Counted from the stretch's first letter, positions 26,534-35,700 are shown. The stretch: DNA of 64,000 nt from Candidatus Polarisedimenticolia bacterium (GCA_036001465.1 DASYUH010000056.1:1-64000); one strand, 5' to 3'. The notes: a model not told the origin generated them from the sequence alone. Numbers and translations: made by a program.

Positions 26534-27109
26534 ATGAAGAGATGCAGAGATTTCAACGCGCTCTTGCCCCTTTACTCCGGCGGCGAGCTCAGCGAGGCGG
26601 AGAACCTGGAGGTGAAAGGTCACTTGGCTCGGTGTGCGGCCTGCCGTGAGGAAGAGGAGCAATTCACGCAGGTTATCGGGATCGCCCGGCAAGCAGGCTC
26701 TGGGGAGTATCGAATTCCAGAGATGGTTGCCAACAGGATTGCGCTCGAGGCGTCATCACGCCCCTCGCGCAGGCCATGGGGCTTTCCTGTTCCATCCTTT
26801 TCGCTGTCCGCCCACCCTGGTCTTCTGGCGGGCGCCGTAGCGTTCGTTTTCATTTTGGCGGCGCTGCCGATTGCCATGCGTGACGTTAACCGTCCGATTC
26901 GCCAGACCGGAGTCTCGGTCCTTGACATCACGGCCGATGGCGGCGTCGTCAGGCTGGCGTGGAGCGACGGAAGTCGTGATTTGTACAGGGTTTACAAGAG
27001 CACCGATCCACGGGACATGGGGCAATCCGAGGTTCATGTCGTCAGGGGTAACGTCTGGACCGACAAGCGCTCCGAATCGTCTCCGATTGTGTATTACAGG
27101 ATCGAGTGA
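26534..27109 (+). CDS. Zinc-finger anti-sigma-like membrane protein with FN3-like periplasmic tail
   Basis: 191 residues. The cytoplasmic N-terminus has the zf-HC2/ZAS motif H30-LAR-C34-AA-C37 of anti-sigma factors. One membrane helix lies at about 95-114. The periplasmic remainder (VVRLAWSDGSRDLYRVYKS ... YYRIE) reads like a single fibronectin type III domain, which is unusual for this family. I start at ATG 26534; a TATATA box (26523-26528) lies 5 nt upstream, suggesting a leaderless transcript. It is the obvious candidate partner of the ECF sigma factor at 19236, despite the genes between. The FN3-like part might sense secreted surface proteins; that is speculation. Confidence 0.8.
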   Translation: MKRCRDFNALLPLYSGGELSEAENLEVKGHLARCAACREEEEQFTQVIGIARQAGSGEYRIPEMVANRIALEASSRPSRRPWGFPVPSFSLSAHPGLLAGAVAFVFILAALPIAMRDVNRPIRQTGVSVLDITADGGVVRLAWSDGSRDLYRVYKSTDPRDMGQSEVHVVRGNVWTDKRSESSPIVYYRIE

Positions 27110-27133
27110 GAAGGGTCCGGTTTCAAGTTCCTG

Positions 27134-27161
27134 TTGACAAACTTGCATTTGAGCGTAAATA
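27134..27161 (+). promoter_or_regulatory. Promoter of the 27193-29359 operon
   Basis: TTGACA (27134-27139), 16 bp spacer, TAAATA (27156-27161). The segment TTTGAGCGTAAATA closely matches AATGAGCGTAAGTA in the promoter on the other strand at 40937-40910, suggesting common control. An AAGGAGG ribosome-binding site follows just before the first gene. Confidence 0.65.
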
Positions 27162-27192
27162 GAAGTGGCCTAATTTCAAGGAGGCAATAGAC

Positions 27193-28029
27193 ATGATCAG
27201 ACTCAAATCAATGCGCCCGTCTCTGGCGATTCTCGTCGCGGCTGTCCTGATTGTGGCGGCCGGGGGAGCCGTCATCGCGTCGAACATGGGGTTCAAGATG
27301 AACAAGCCCCTGGTGAGGGTCCCGACCGGAGCCGCCACCCTGACGGGCAACAACTGGACGTCGATCCCGTTTCACAACCCGTACGGGACGATTCAGGGCT
27401 TCTGCAATCAGACCGGCCTGACATCCACCGGTTTCTCGGTGACCGGAATCTCCACGCTGAACTACAACGAGCCGCCGTTCTCCCCGGCACTCTCTGGAAA
27501 GTGCAGCAACCAGGCTTCACTTCCCTGTCCCGCTACCGCATCGACAAACTCGTTCTGCTCTTGCACCACCGACGCCGACTGCCCCGCCGTCGGGACGGGC
27601 AGCCCCTTCTTCTGCGCCGAGGGCCCCAAGAATTTCAACTGCGGTTCCGCCGGGGCGTCGGCCCAGTCCCTTATCAGTGGCAAGGGGTTCCAGATCCGCC
27701 AGCCGGCAGCCGGAGTTTCCAGCATCATCATCGTCGGCTCCCATAATTCGGGTCAACAGATTCAAATCAAGAAGAACGTAAACTATTGGTACAGCGTGCC
27801 GTACCATACGACCGCGGTCAATACAAACGACCTGTGCACCCAGCTGGGGCTGACCGCCACGGGCTTCGGCCCGGCGGGGATCACCCGCCTGATTCCCGGC
27901 CCGCCGGCCGCCCCCCAGTCGACGACCTGCGGCTCGACGACCACGGTCTTCAATCTGGTCCTCGGTGAAATGATCCAGGTCCGCGAGCCGACCAAGACCT
28001 CGGTTACCTTCACACCGGCGCACTATTAA
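27193..28029 (+). CDS. Secreted protein of unknown function with internal duplication
   Basis: 278 residues from ATG 27193 (AAGGAGG 9 nt upstream). The N-terminal hydrophobic segment (about 10-29) is a signal peptide or anchor followed by ASNMGFKMNK. Two halves look alike: NNWTSIPFHNPYGT...CNQTGLTSTGFSVTGIS (about 54-94) and NYWYSVPYHTTAVNT...CTQLGLTATGFGPAGIT (about 197-235). A Cys-rich loop lies between them (CSCTTDADCP). I do not recognise the family. It is first in an operon with another secreted protein and the small Cys peptide. Confidence 0.7.
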   Translation: MIRLKSMRPSLAILVAAVLIVAAGGAVIASNMGFKMNKPLVRVPTGAATLTGNNWTSIPFHNPYGTIQGFCNQTGLTSTGFSVTGISTLNYNEPPFSPALSGKCSNQASLPCPATASTNSFCSCTTDADCPAVGTGSPFFCAEGPKNFNCGSAGASAQSLISGKGFQIRQPAAGVSSIIIVGSHNSGQQIQIKKNVNYWYSVPYHTTAVNTNDLCTQLGLTATGFGPAGITRLIPGPPAAPQSTTCGSTTTVFNLVLGEMIQVREPTKTSVTFTPAHY

Positions 28030-28071
28030 TCGGCAGTGAACCTCATCATCGGGGAACGGAGGAATCAAGAC

Positions 28072-29223
28072 ATGAAGAGAGTGATTCTAGTACTGGCGGT
28101 TCTTGGCGTGATGGCGCTCGCGGCCCCATCGGCATACGCGGCGTGTGGCGCCTCGGTGCCGCTGCTCCACGGTTTCGACTCGTATTTCGCGTGCGATAAC
28201 TCCAGGGGGCCGGTGACCGCCTTTGCCTACCTGGTCAGCGCTCCGAGCGCGACCAATACCGGTCCGGTCGGGATCATTCGCGACCTCGGCGCCGGCAAGG
28301 TCGATATTCAGACCGACTGGTCCACCCCGGGTGTCATCGGCTGCCCGCAGGACGCGCTGGGGAACCACCGAATCATGATCGTCGTCCAGGCCAACGATGG
28401 CACGGGTCTCATGACCTCGATCAGCGGCGCCTCAGCCACGCTCGCTTTCGGCTACACCGTCGAGACGTCCCAGCAATTCCTGGGGTTCGACGATACGGGG
28501 AAGGTGCTGGCAGCTCCGCTGCCGTGCGGGACTTCGAATGGCAGGCCGAGGATCGTCAGCGTTTCCCCCTCCTCGGTGCAAATCCACGTCGATCCGCCGC
28601 ACATCTTCTCCGACTGCGACTCAGGCACCGTAGGAGAGGCATTGGGGGACGCTTGTGTGGACGGCTTTGGCGGCACCGTGCTGCCCGTCGGCCGCATCTT
28701 TACCAGTAACCAGCCCTGCGGCACGAGGCCGGACGTGCGCAGCTCGCTCTGGACGGTGAGCACGGCCGTCCTGGATGCCGCGGGCAATGCCAACGTTCCG
28801 TACACCAAGCCTGACAACGGCACCAAGCAATGCGCCACCGATCCGACCTGCCTGTGCGCCTACATCGGGACCACGACGGGCACCGGCACCGGGGAGAGCA
28901 GCTCGATCAACGGCTTCATCTCCGTGGCTGGCACGCTTGCCGCTCAGCCGACCGCCGAGAACGTTCGTGCGACGACAGACAGCGGCAAGGTGAAGCTCTC
29001 CTGGAGCACGTCGAACGAGGTCGGCCTGGCCGGGTTCAGGCTCATCGCCGTATCCAAAACCAAGGGCCAGTTCGAAATCGGTTCGCTCATCGCCGCGAAT
29101 GGAGCGGCCTCGTCCTACACCGCCGAAGCGCGCATGGGTGACCTAAAAGGCTCGCGTTCGATCATCATCCGCTCGGTGCTGACGAACGGAACCACGGTCG
29201 ATGCGGCCCCGGTCAACTTTTAA
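28072..29223 (+). CDS. Secreted protein with C-terminal EVGLAGF-type module
   Basis: 383 residues. I take ATG 28072, which gives a clean signal peptide ending SAYAAC; the frame is open 12 codons further. The N-terminal region (PLLHGFDSYFACDN...GPVTAFAYLVS) is not recognised but recalls the globular part of the thrombospondin-type-3 proteins in tone (secreted, Cys-poor). The C-terminal ~80 residues contain KLSWSTSNEVGLAGFRLIAV, a beta-sandwich module matching the WSTSHEVDLIGFNVVVID module of gene B. Co-transcribed with the gene upstream and the peptide downstream (19 bp gap). Confidence 0.75.
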   Translation: MKRVILVLAVLGVMALAAPSAYAACGASVPLLHGFDSYFACDNSRGPVTAFAYLVSAPSATNTGPVGIIRDLGAGKVDIQTDWSTPGVIGCPQDALGNHRIMIVVQANDGTGLMTSISGASATLAFGYTVETSQQFLGFDDTGKVLAAPLPCGTSNGRPRIVSVSPSSVQIHVDPPHIFSDCDSGTVGEALGDACVDGFGGTVLPVGRIFTSNQPCGTRPDVRSSLWTVSTAVLDAAGNANVPYTKPDNGTKQCATDPTCLCAYIGTTTGTGTGESSSINGFISVAGTLAAQPTAENVRATTDSGKVKLSWSTSNEVGLAGFRLIAVSKTKGQFEIGSLIAANGAASSYTAEARMGDLKGSRSIIIRSVLTNGTTVDAAPVNF

Positions 29224-29242
29224 GGGAGAGGGAGAAGGACTC

Positions 29243-29359
29243 ATGAAAAAAGCCTACGAAAAGCCCGCGATCATCCACACGGAGAAGATCGAGGCACGCG
29301 CCGTCGCCTGCTCCAAGTCGGATGACGCGTGTGTCACGCGGGGTCCCATCACGAGCTAG
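29243..29359 (+). CDS. 38-residue Cys-containing peptide, candidate RiPP precursor
   Basis: A small gene with strong support: AGAAGGA ribosome-binding site about 6 nt before ATG 29243, operon position after a secreted protein, and a strong terminator 24 bp after the stop. The peptide starts MKKAYEKPAII, continues TEKIEARAVACSK and ends CVTRGPITS, with cysteines at 23 and 30. It has no hydrophobic signal. YEKPAI fits the YxxPx(L/I) motif that PqqD-type recognition proteins bind in lasso-type leaders (known from that family). The Cys-rich tail would then be the core. No modification enzyme is adjacent; the nearest PqqD/radical SAM pair ends at 14843. It could instead be a regulatory or structural micro-protein. 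Confidence 0.7.
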   Translation: MKKAYEKPAIIHTEKIEARAVACSKSDDACVTRGPITS

Positions 29360-29382
29360 GATTGGTCCTGAGGCGAGTCGTG

Positions 29383-29422
29383 GAGCCACCGGGTCTCGCG
29401 ACCCGGTGGCTCTTTGTTTTTT
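29383..29422 (+). terminator. Strong Rho-independent terminator
   Basis: GAGCCACCGGGTC (29383-29395) pairs perfectly with GACCCGGTGGCTC (29400-29412) around a TCGC loop, followed by TTTGTTTTTT. It ends the 27193-29359 operon; the converging membrane-protein gene stops at 29459. Confidence 0.93.
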
Positions 29423-29458
29423 CTGCGTGAACGCCTTCAGGGGAAGAGGCGACCCGAT

Positions 29459-31441
29459 TCAACGCGGGCCGGACCTTGACAGGACCGATTGGAATTCCCG
29501 GGTCCCGGCATAGACGTCGAACTCGTCCACTTTCTCGAGCCACTCCTTGACCTTGGGGTCTCTGGCGAGAGCGGTCTCCAGTAGCACCAGGGCCTCCCCC
29601 TTTCGTCCGGCCTGCGCTTCGACTCGTGCGAGACAGAAGTCGAACCATGCCAGACGGGGGAACGCGCTGCGGGCGGCATCCGTCGCGGCGCGCGCCCGGT
29701 CCGTCTGCCCCGAGCGGATCAGGGCGACCACGTAGTTCGATCGGGCATCCACGTCATCGGGGTCGAGGCTCACCAGATCGCCGTAGGCGTCGGCCGCCTC
29801 GGCATATCGCGCCTGCCCGTAGAGGGCATCCGCAAGGTCGAGGAGGGCCGGCGTGAACCCGGGCGCCAGGTGCAGCGCCGCCCTGGCTTCCGCCTCGGCT
29901 TCCACCGGGCGGTCGAGAAGCAGGAGCGCCTTGGCGGCGTCGACGTGCGCCGGCGCGAAGAAGGGGGCCAGCTCCGATGCGCGGCGCAGGTGGGTGAGCG
30001 CATCCTCCCGTGTCGCCTTGTCCTGCCTGGTGAGCATGAGCGCCACGCCGAGGTTGTAGTGGGCCTCGGCATTGCGCTCGGTGATCGCGAGCGCGCGCCG
30101 GAATGAGGGGACGGCTTCCCCGGCAACTCCCCGGCCGATGAGCATCACCCCCAGGCTGCTGTGCGCCATGGAGTAATTGGGGAAACGTTCCGTCCAGGCG
30201 GTGAACAGGGAGACGCCGTCGCGCCAGAGGCCGGTTTCTGTGTAGGACACCATGGCCAGGACCGCGAGAATCGGCGTGGCCACCAGCAGCGGCGCCGCCC
30301 GCAGCACGGAAGTCCTCCGAGCCGCCAATCTCCCCAGGAGGTCGCCCAGGGCCAGACACAGGCCGAGGAGCGGCATGTAGAGGAAGTTCTGCGCATAGAG
30401 CGAGCTGATCGGCATGAGGATGTTCGAGGCCGGCAGGAAGCTGGCCAGGGAGAATGCCAGGGGCAGGGCGATCCGATCCCGTCTCAGCCAGAGAATGAGA
30501 ATCCCGGCCCCCCACGCCGAAAGGGCCCCGAGGCTCAAGAGGACACTGGGCGCCCAAGGGGACGGCAGGGTGGAGGGATCGACGTAGTTCCGCGGATCGC
30601 TGAAGCGGACGGGGACGACGAGATACAGGATGTACCGTCCTGCGAGCGCCAGGGCTGCCCAGAGACGCGAGGGCATGGTCAGCTGCCCCAGGGGGTTGGT
30701 CAGGGGGTCGACCAGCTTCTGGGCGATCAGGACACCCACGCCGGACCAAAGGCGCAAGGCCAGCCAGGCGACCACGGACCCCCCGAGCGCGAGCAGGGCC
30801 GGCCAGGTCCTGTCCCGCCTGTCAGGCGTGCGGACCTCCTGAAGGGGCTCGGGGTCCCGCAATCGCCTTAACCCGAGTATCGGCACGGCGAGGAAGGCTG
30901 CCGCCGACTCTTTCGAGAGAAGCGCCATGAGAAAGAGAAGCCCGACGAGAACCGGCCGACGCCCGTCATGAAGCGCCAGCCAGGCGAGCAGGACGAAAAA
31001 TGCCGGCAGGAGATCGACGCGCGCCACGATGGAGCCCACCGGCCAGGCGGCGACGGGATGAACTGCAAAGAGCGCGGCGGCGCAGGTGGCGGCCCAGACC
31101 GGGGCCCCGATCCGCCGGATGAGCTCGAGGAGGAGCGCGGCATTCGCCGCGTGCAGCAGAAGGTTGACCAGGTGGAACCCGGCCGGACCCCAGCCGAAGA
31201 GCCGGCCGTTGAGCGCCAGGCTCGAGGTCGCGATCGGGCGATAGTAGGCGGCCCCGAACGGGGTCCCGTGCCAGAAGTGGTGCGCGAAGGCGGTCAGCGG
31301 GCTCCAGGGCTCGTGCAGGAAGGAATTGTTCACGATCAGGTGCAGATCGTCGAAGACGAACTCGAATCCCAGCGTGCGCAGATGAAGAGCCACCACCGTG
31401 AGTGCCACGGCGGCGGCAGGAATCCACGAACTTCGCTTCAT
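29459..31441 (-). CDS. TMTC-like membrane glycosyltransferase-fold protein with C-terminal TPRs
   Basis: 660 residues. About 11-12 membrane helices in residues 1-410, with the first luminal loop FVFDDLHLIVNNSFLHEP carrying the acidic pair typical of GT-C enzymes, and DUF1736-like segments (FAVHPVAAWPVGSIVARVDLL, LLSKESAAAFLAVPI). Residues ~420-650 are tetratricopeptide repeats (AEAHYNLGVALMLTRQD, PALLDLADALYGQARYAEAADAY). This is the layout of TMTC-type O-mannosyltransferase relatives, so protein glycosylation is a reasonable guess, unproven. It converges with the peptide operon and shares the -10-like TAGAAT just upstream with the repeat at 31446. Confidence 0.8.
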   Translation of the reverse strand: MKRSSWIPAAAVALTVVALHLRTLGFEFVFDDLHLIVNNSFLHEPWSPLTAFAHHFWHGTPFGAAYYRPIATSSLALNGRLFGWGPAGFHLVNLLLHAANAALLLELIRRIGAPVWAATCAAALFAVHPVAAWPVGSIVARVDLLPAFFVLLAWLALHDGRRPVLVGLLFLMALLSKESAAAFLAVPILGLRRLRDPEPLQEVRTPDRRDRTWPALLALGGSVVAWLALRLWSGVGVLIAQKLVDPLTNPLGQLTMPSRLWAALALAGRYILYLVVPVRFSDPRNYVDPSTLPSPWAPSVLLSLGALSAWGAGILILWLRRDRIALPLAFSLASFLPASNILMPISSLYAQNFLYMPLLGLCLALGDLLGRLAARRTSVLRAAPLLVATPILAVLAMVSYTETGLWRDGVSLFTAWTERFPNYSMAHSSLGVMLIGRGVAGEAVPSFRRALAITERNAEAHYNLGVALMLTRQDKATREDALTHLRRASELAPFFAPAHVDAAKALLLLDRPVEAEAEARAALHLAPGFTPALLDLADALYGQARYAEAADAYGDLVSLDPDDVDARSNYVVALIRSGQTDRARAATDAARSAFPRLAWFDFCLARVEAQAGRKGEALVLLETALARDPKVKEWLEKVDEFDVYAGTREFQSVLSRSGPR

Positions 31442-31445
31442 GGCA

Positions 31446-31464
31446 CGCTAGAATAGCACGCCAT
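31446..31464. repeat. 19 bp direct repeat, left copy
   Basis: CGCTAGAATAGCACGCCAT occurs at 31446-31464 and again at 31982-32000, in the same orientation. The repeats flank a 517 bp segment that holds a truncated paralogue of the beta-helix protein at 39238. The repeats each include a TAGAAT that could act as a -10 box. A duplication of an upstream region with the inserted fragment would explain this. Confidence 0.7.
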
Positions 31465-31559
31465 ATCGCGGGAAGCGTTCGGAGACCCGGCGCACAAGCT
31501 CGTACGAGAACCCCCGGCTGCCCCCAGGGCGCAGCCGGAGACTTGGTGGGTGGCAGGGT

Positions 31560-31931
31560 TTAGCAGCATTCGACGCTATCAAAGGGAAGCTGGCTGTTCA
31601 TGTACCAGTTGGCGGATGCCCGGATGACGGAGACGCCGATACCGCGTCCTACAAAATTGATGTAGCTCTTGCCGTTCGTCGTGATCGACGTGTCGGTCGA
31701 GAGGACTCCGCTGTCGACACAGACCGTATACACATTCCCGGGACCACTGTGCCTCCCGAATCGTGGAGCGGAATCGGCGTCATTCCTCACCCCTGAGAGG
31801 GCACCCCGGATTAGAGGGTCACGCGCATCGGACCGTTGTCTGCACCTCCCCGCGCAGTGACAGCACATGGCACTGCCCCAGCACACGCATGGGGCCAGGA
31901 TGGAGAGCGAGAACGCCACCAATAAAATCAT
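31560..31931 (-). pseudogene. Truncated paralogue of the secreted beta-helix protein
   Basis: About 123 codons from ATG 31931 (a GTG 8 codons earlier is possible). A signal-like N-terminus (ILLVAFSLSILAPCVC) leads into a low-complexity, Arg/Cys-rich middle, then YTVCVDSGVLSTDTSITT and NGKSYINFVGRGIGVSVI. The latter two match YTIFVDSGVLPSNTSISL and QGKSYINITGRGMGVSVV in the protein at 39238-40716, where they lie at about residues 61-96. The match ends soon after and the frame stops, so only ~15-20% of the parent is present. It is flanked by a 19 bp direct repeat. Probably a relic of duplication, expression unknown. Confidence 0.65.
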
Positions 31932-31981
31932 AGTTTGGAGCGCATCCTTGCACACTCGATCAATGCTGGCAAGTCATAGCG

Positions 31982-32000
31982 CGCTAGAATAGCACGCCAT
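31982..32000. repeat. 19 bp direct repeat, right copy
   Basis: Second copy of CGCTAGAATAGCACGCCAT. It lies 15 bp before the GTG start of the glycosyltransferase at 32016, so its TAGAAT may be that gene's -10 box; the left copy lies just before the membrane-protein gene read the other way. Confidence 0.7.
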
Positions 32001-32015
32001 TTTCGGGGGTGAGGG

Positions 32016-32798
32016 GTGGTCGAGCGGCAACGGGTGGTCGTGGTCCTGCCGGCCTACAATGCCGAGCGGACCCTGGAGCGGACCTGCTCCGAGATCCCGC
32101 GCGAGGTGGTGGACGAGGTCATCCTGGTGGACGACGCCAGCCACGACCGGACCGTGGAGGTGGCCCGCCTGCTCGGGATTCCGACCATCGTCCACCCGCA
32201 GAACCGCGGCTACGGAGCCAACCAGAAGACCTGCTACCAGGCGGCCCTGGAGCGCGGCGCCGACATCGTCGTCATGCTGCACCCCGACTACCAGTACCCG
32301 CCGCGCATCATCCCGTCGATGGTGGCGCTTCTCAAGTCCGGATTGTTCGACGTGGTCATCGGCTCGCGCATCCTGGTGAGAAGCGCGCTCAAGGGGGGCA
32401 TGCCAATCTACAAGTACGCGGGGAACCGCTGCCTGACGCTCGTCGAGAATGCCCTTCTGGGCCGCAAGCTCTCGGAGTATCACAGCGGGTTCCGCGCCTT
32501 CACGCGCGCCGTTCTGCTGAAGCTGCCGATCCTCGAGAATTCCGACGGGTTCGTGTTCGACAACGAGATGCTCTGTCAGGCGATCTACTTCGGGTTCTCG
32601 GTCGGCGAGGTGAGCAGTCCGTGCAAGTATTTTCCAGAGGCCTCGTCGATCGGATTCGGCTCGAGCCTGCGGTACGGGCTCGGGGTCCTGCGCACGGGGG
32701 CGCTCTACCGCCTGAACCGCTGGGGCCTGCTGAGATCGCGGATCTTCAACCCGCGAGGCCGGGGGCTGCGGCCGGTGATAGAATCCCCGACTCTATGA
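32016..32798 (+). CDS. Family 2 glycosyltransferase (dolichol-phosphate-mannose-synthase-like)
   Basis: 260 residues from a GTG start with GGGGGTGAGG upstream. VVVLPAYNAERTLERT, ILVDDASHDRT and PQNRGYGANQKTCYQAAL are the GT2 nucleotide-sugar site; MLHPDYQYPP holds the metal-binding DxD equivalent; SEYHSGFRAFTRAVL is the acceptor-side motif of the DPM1/UDP-glucose type. No membrane helices are seen. It overlaps the next gene by 4 bp (ATGA), so both are translated together. The donor and acceptor are not known; lipid-linked sugar transfer is most likely. Confidence 0.9.
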   Translation: MVERQRVVVVLPAYNAERTLERTCSEIPREVVDEVILVDDASHDRTVEVARLLGIPTIVHPQNRGYGANQKTCYQAALERGADIVVMLHPDYQYPPRIIPSMVALLKSGLFDVVIGSRILVRSALKGGMPIYKYAGNRCLTLVENALLGRKLSEYHSGFRAFTRAVLLKLPILENSDGFVFDNEMLCQAIYFGFSVGEVSSPCKYFPEASSIGFGSSLRYGLGVLRTGALYRLNRWGLLRSRIFNPRGRGLRPVIESPTL

Positions 32799-35700
32799 GC
32801 GAATCCGGAGTCCCGGGAGCGGCGAGCCCGGCAGGGGCGAGGCTGTCCGTCGGCAGTCTCGTCGTGCCGACGGCCGCGTTCACCCTGTACCTGGCGCATG
32901 CGGCCGCGGCGGCGATCCTCCTGATCGTCGGCCACCGGGTCTTCTCCCTGACCGCCGGATTCACCACCCAGGCGGCGAGCGCCTTCGTCGCGGTCGTCGC
33001 GATCGCCTGTGCCGCCGGGGCGGTGTTCGCGGGCCGGAGGGCCAGGTGGGCGTCCAGCCCGATGGCGCTGCTCGCCCTCCTGATGGCGGGCCTCGGGCTG
33101 GCGAGCGCGTTGTCGGCGGGGCTCTACGGCGTGGTGCGGGCGGGATACCTCGTCCTGTGGCCCGTCCTGGGCGGGTCGGAGGCCGGGTTGTTTCTGATGC
33201 GCTTCATCCTCGCCCTGGCCCTGGTCGCGCTGCCGGCGGCGCTCTTCTGCGCCAGCCCGCCGGTCCTGGCGCGCCTCATCGCCACGCGGCCCGAGGGGGC
33301 CGGCCTCAGCCTCGGTTTCGCCTTCGGCCTCGCCCTGGCGGGGAGCGCGCTCGGCCTGGCCGTCGCCGGGAGTTTCGTCCTCCCCGGCCTCGGAATCCAC
33401 GGAAGTCTCCTGCTGGGGCTCTCCCTGTCGGGGATCGCCGCGGCGGGGACCGTCCTGCTGCGCCAGAAGGGGCTGGAAGGGCAGGGGTCGATCGGCGCCG
33501 CCCTGGCGGGGGACGCGGTTCGCGCCGGGGAGCCCCGGCTGGAGGAGCATCCGGCGGCCACCACCACCGGGACGGCCGCCGCCCTGGGGGCGATGATGAC
33601 CCTGTTCGCCTTCACCGCCTGGGGGTTCCTGCTCCTGTGGGACCGGGGCCTGTCGTTCGTCCTGGGGCGCACGCTGGTGGCGCGCACGACGACCGGCGCC
33701 GTCTTTCTTCTGACCCTGGCGCTCGGAGTGTTCCTGGCCGCGGCGCTCACCGACCTGCTCGCCGCGCCGTTCACAGCACTCGCGGCGACCCTGACCGCAT
33801 CGGCCGTCGCCGCCTACGCCTCGATGTACGTCATGCCCCAGGTGTCCCTGCTGTACCTGAAGCTCTCTCCGTACCTCGGCCGGTCCGGGTTGTCCCAGAT
33901 TCCCGCGGCCGCGGCCACGGCGGCCCTGCTGCTGCCCGCGACCCTGCTGCTGGGAGCGTCGCTGCCGCTCCTGGCGCAGGCGGCGCGCCAGAGGCGCCGC
34001 TCGGCGGTCGGCGTGCTGGTCTTCATCGCCATCGGCGTCATCGCGGCCGACCTGGGGGTAGGCCTCATGGCGATCCCGCTCTTCGGGCTCCGGCGGGCCC
34101 TCTCACTGGTGGCGGCCGTCGGCATCATGCCGGCCATCCTGGCGCTGATGCTGGCGCCGTTCCGCCGGCCGGCGCTGCGGACGACGTTCGTGCTCGCGCT
34201 GCTCGGCCTGATGGTGATCCTGGGAGGCTTCGCGGCCGCCTGGGACCCGCGCATCGTGGCCTCTGGCCTGTACCGATACGGCACGAGGGCCCTGACGCGC
34301 TTCGGATCGGTCGAGGAGTACCTCGCGGCGCGCCAGAGCATCAATGTCCTGTTCTACCGCGAAGGGGTCAACTCCTCGGTCATGGTCGAGGAGACGCTCC
34401 TGCCCACGCCCGGGCTGCCGCCGGTCGAGGCGCTGTCTCTGACAGTCGACGGCAAGGTGGAGGCGACGACCGGCGACGACACCCGCACGCAGGTCCTGCA
34501 GGGACATATCCCGATCCTGGTGCACGGGCCGACCGAAAGCGTTCTCCTGATCGATTTCCTGAACGGCGTCACGGCCGGATCGATCCTGCGCCACCCGGTG
34601 AAGACGCTGACCGTCATCGAGCGCGAGCCGGCCCTGTTCGAGGCTTCCAGATTCTTCGCGTCGTACAACAACTCGCCGCACGCCGATCAACGGCTCGTCC
34701 GCCTGGCCGACAGCGCGCGCTCGAGGCTTCTGGCCGACCCGGCGGCCTACGACGTGATCATCGTCCCGGGGATGGAGCCGTGGCTCCCGGCGAGCGCGGC
34801 CCTGGTGACCCGGGAAGGGATCGACCTCCTCAAGTCGAGGCTGAACCAGGGCGGCCTCCTGGCGCTGCGGGTCCCCCTGGCATCGACCGGCGAGGCGGCC
34901 CTGCGCGCGGTCATGCGGACCTTCGCGGGCGCCTTCGACTCCGTCCTGGTGTTCCAGATCTCGCAGGAGGACCTCCTGCTCCTCGGATCGGCCGAGCCGC
35001 TCGGGCTCGACGTCGGCTGGTTCCGGAACGTCATCTCCTCCACCGGCGATGTGTCACGCGACCTGCGGCGCATCATGGTCCTCGGCCCGAACGAGATCCT
35101 CTACACCTTCCGCCTGGCGGGAGAGGAGCTGCGCGGGGTCCTCGGCGACGGCCCCGGCAACGACGACGATCGCGCGCCGGTCGAGTTCGCCTCGGTGCGC
35201 GAGCTGACCATCCACAGCAACTCCGCGCTGATGGCGGCCGTCGATTCCGCCGGGACCTCGATCGTGCCGCAGCTTAGAAACTACGGCGTCTCGCCGGAGG
35301 AGAAGGCCGAGTTCCTGTACAACCTGGCCAAGTCGTACCTGGGCATCGCCGGCGACCCGGCGCGCGCCCGGGACATCGCCCGGGAGCTGTCGTCACTGGG
35401 CCAGACGGCGAAGGCCCGCTGGGTGACGGGGGAGTGCCTCATGCAGCAGTCCGACCTGGACGGCGCTCTCGGCGAGTGGAACGGGGTGCTCGATCTCGAT
35501 CCCGGCAACCTGGATGCCCTGTTCAGCCTCGGGACCGTGTACATGGACAGCCGCGACTACTGGAAATCGGAGCCCTTCCTCGAGGAGGCGGCACGCCTCC
35601 ACCCGGACATCTCCATCGTGCGCTACAACCACGGGCGGATCCTCTACTACCTCGGAAAGAACGATGCGGCGATCGGCGAGCTCAAGGAGGCCCGGCGCAT

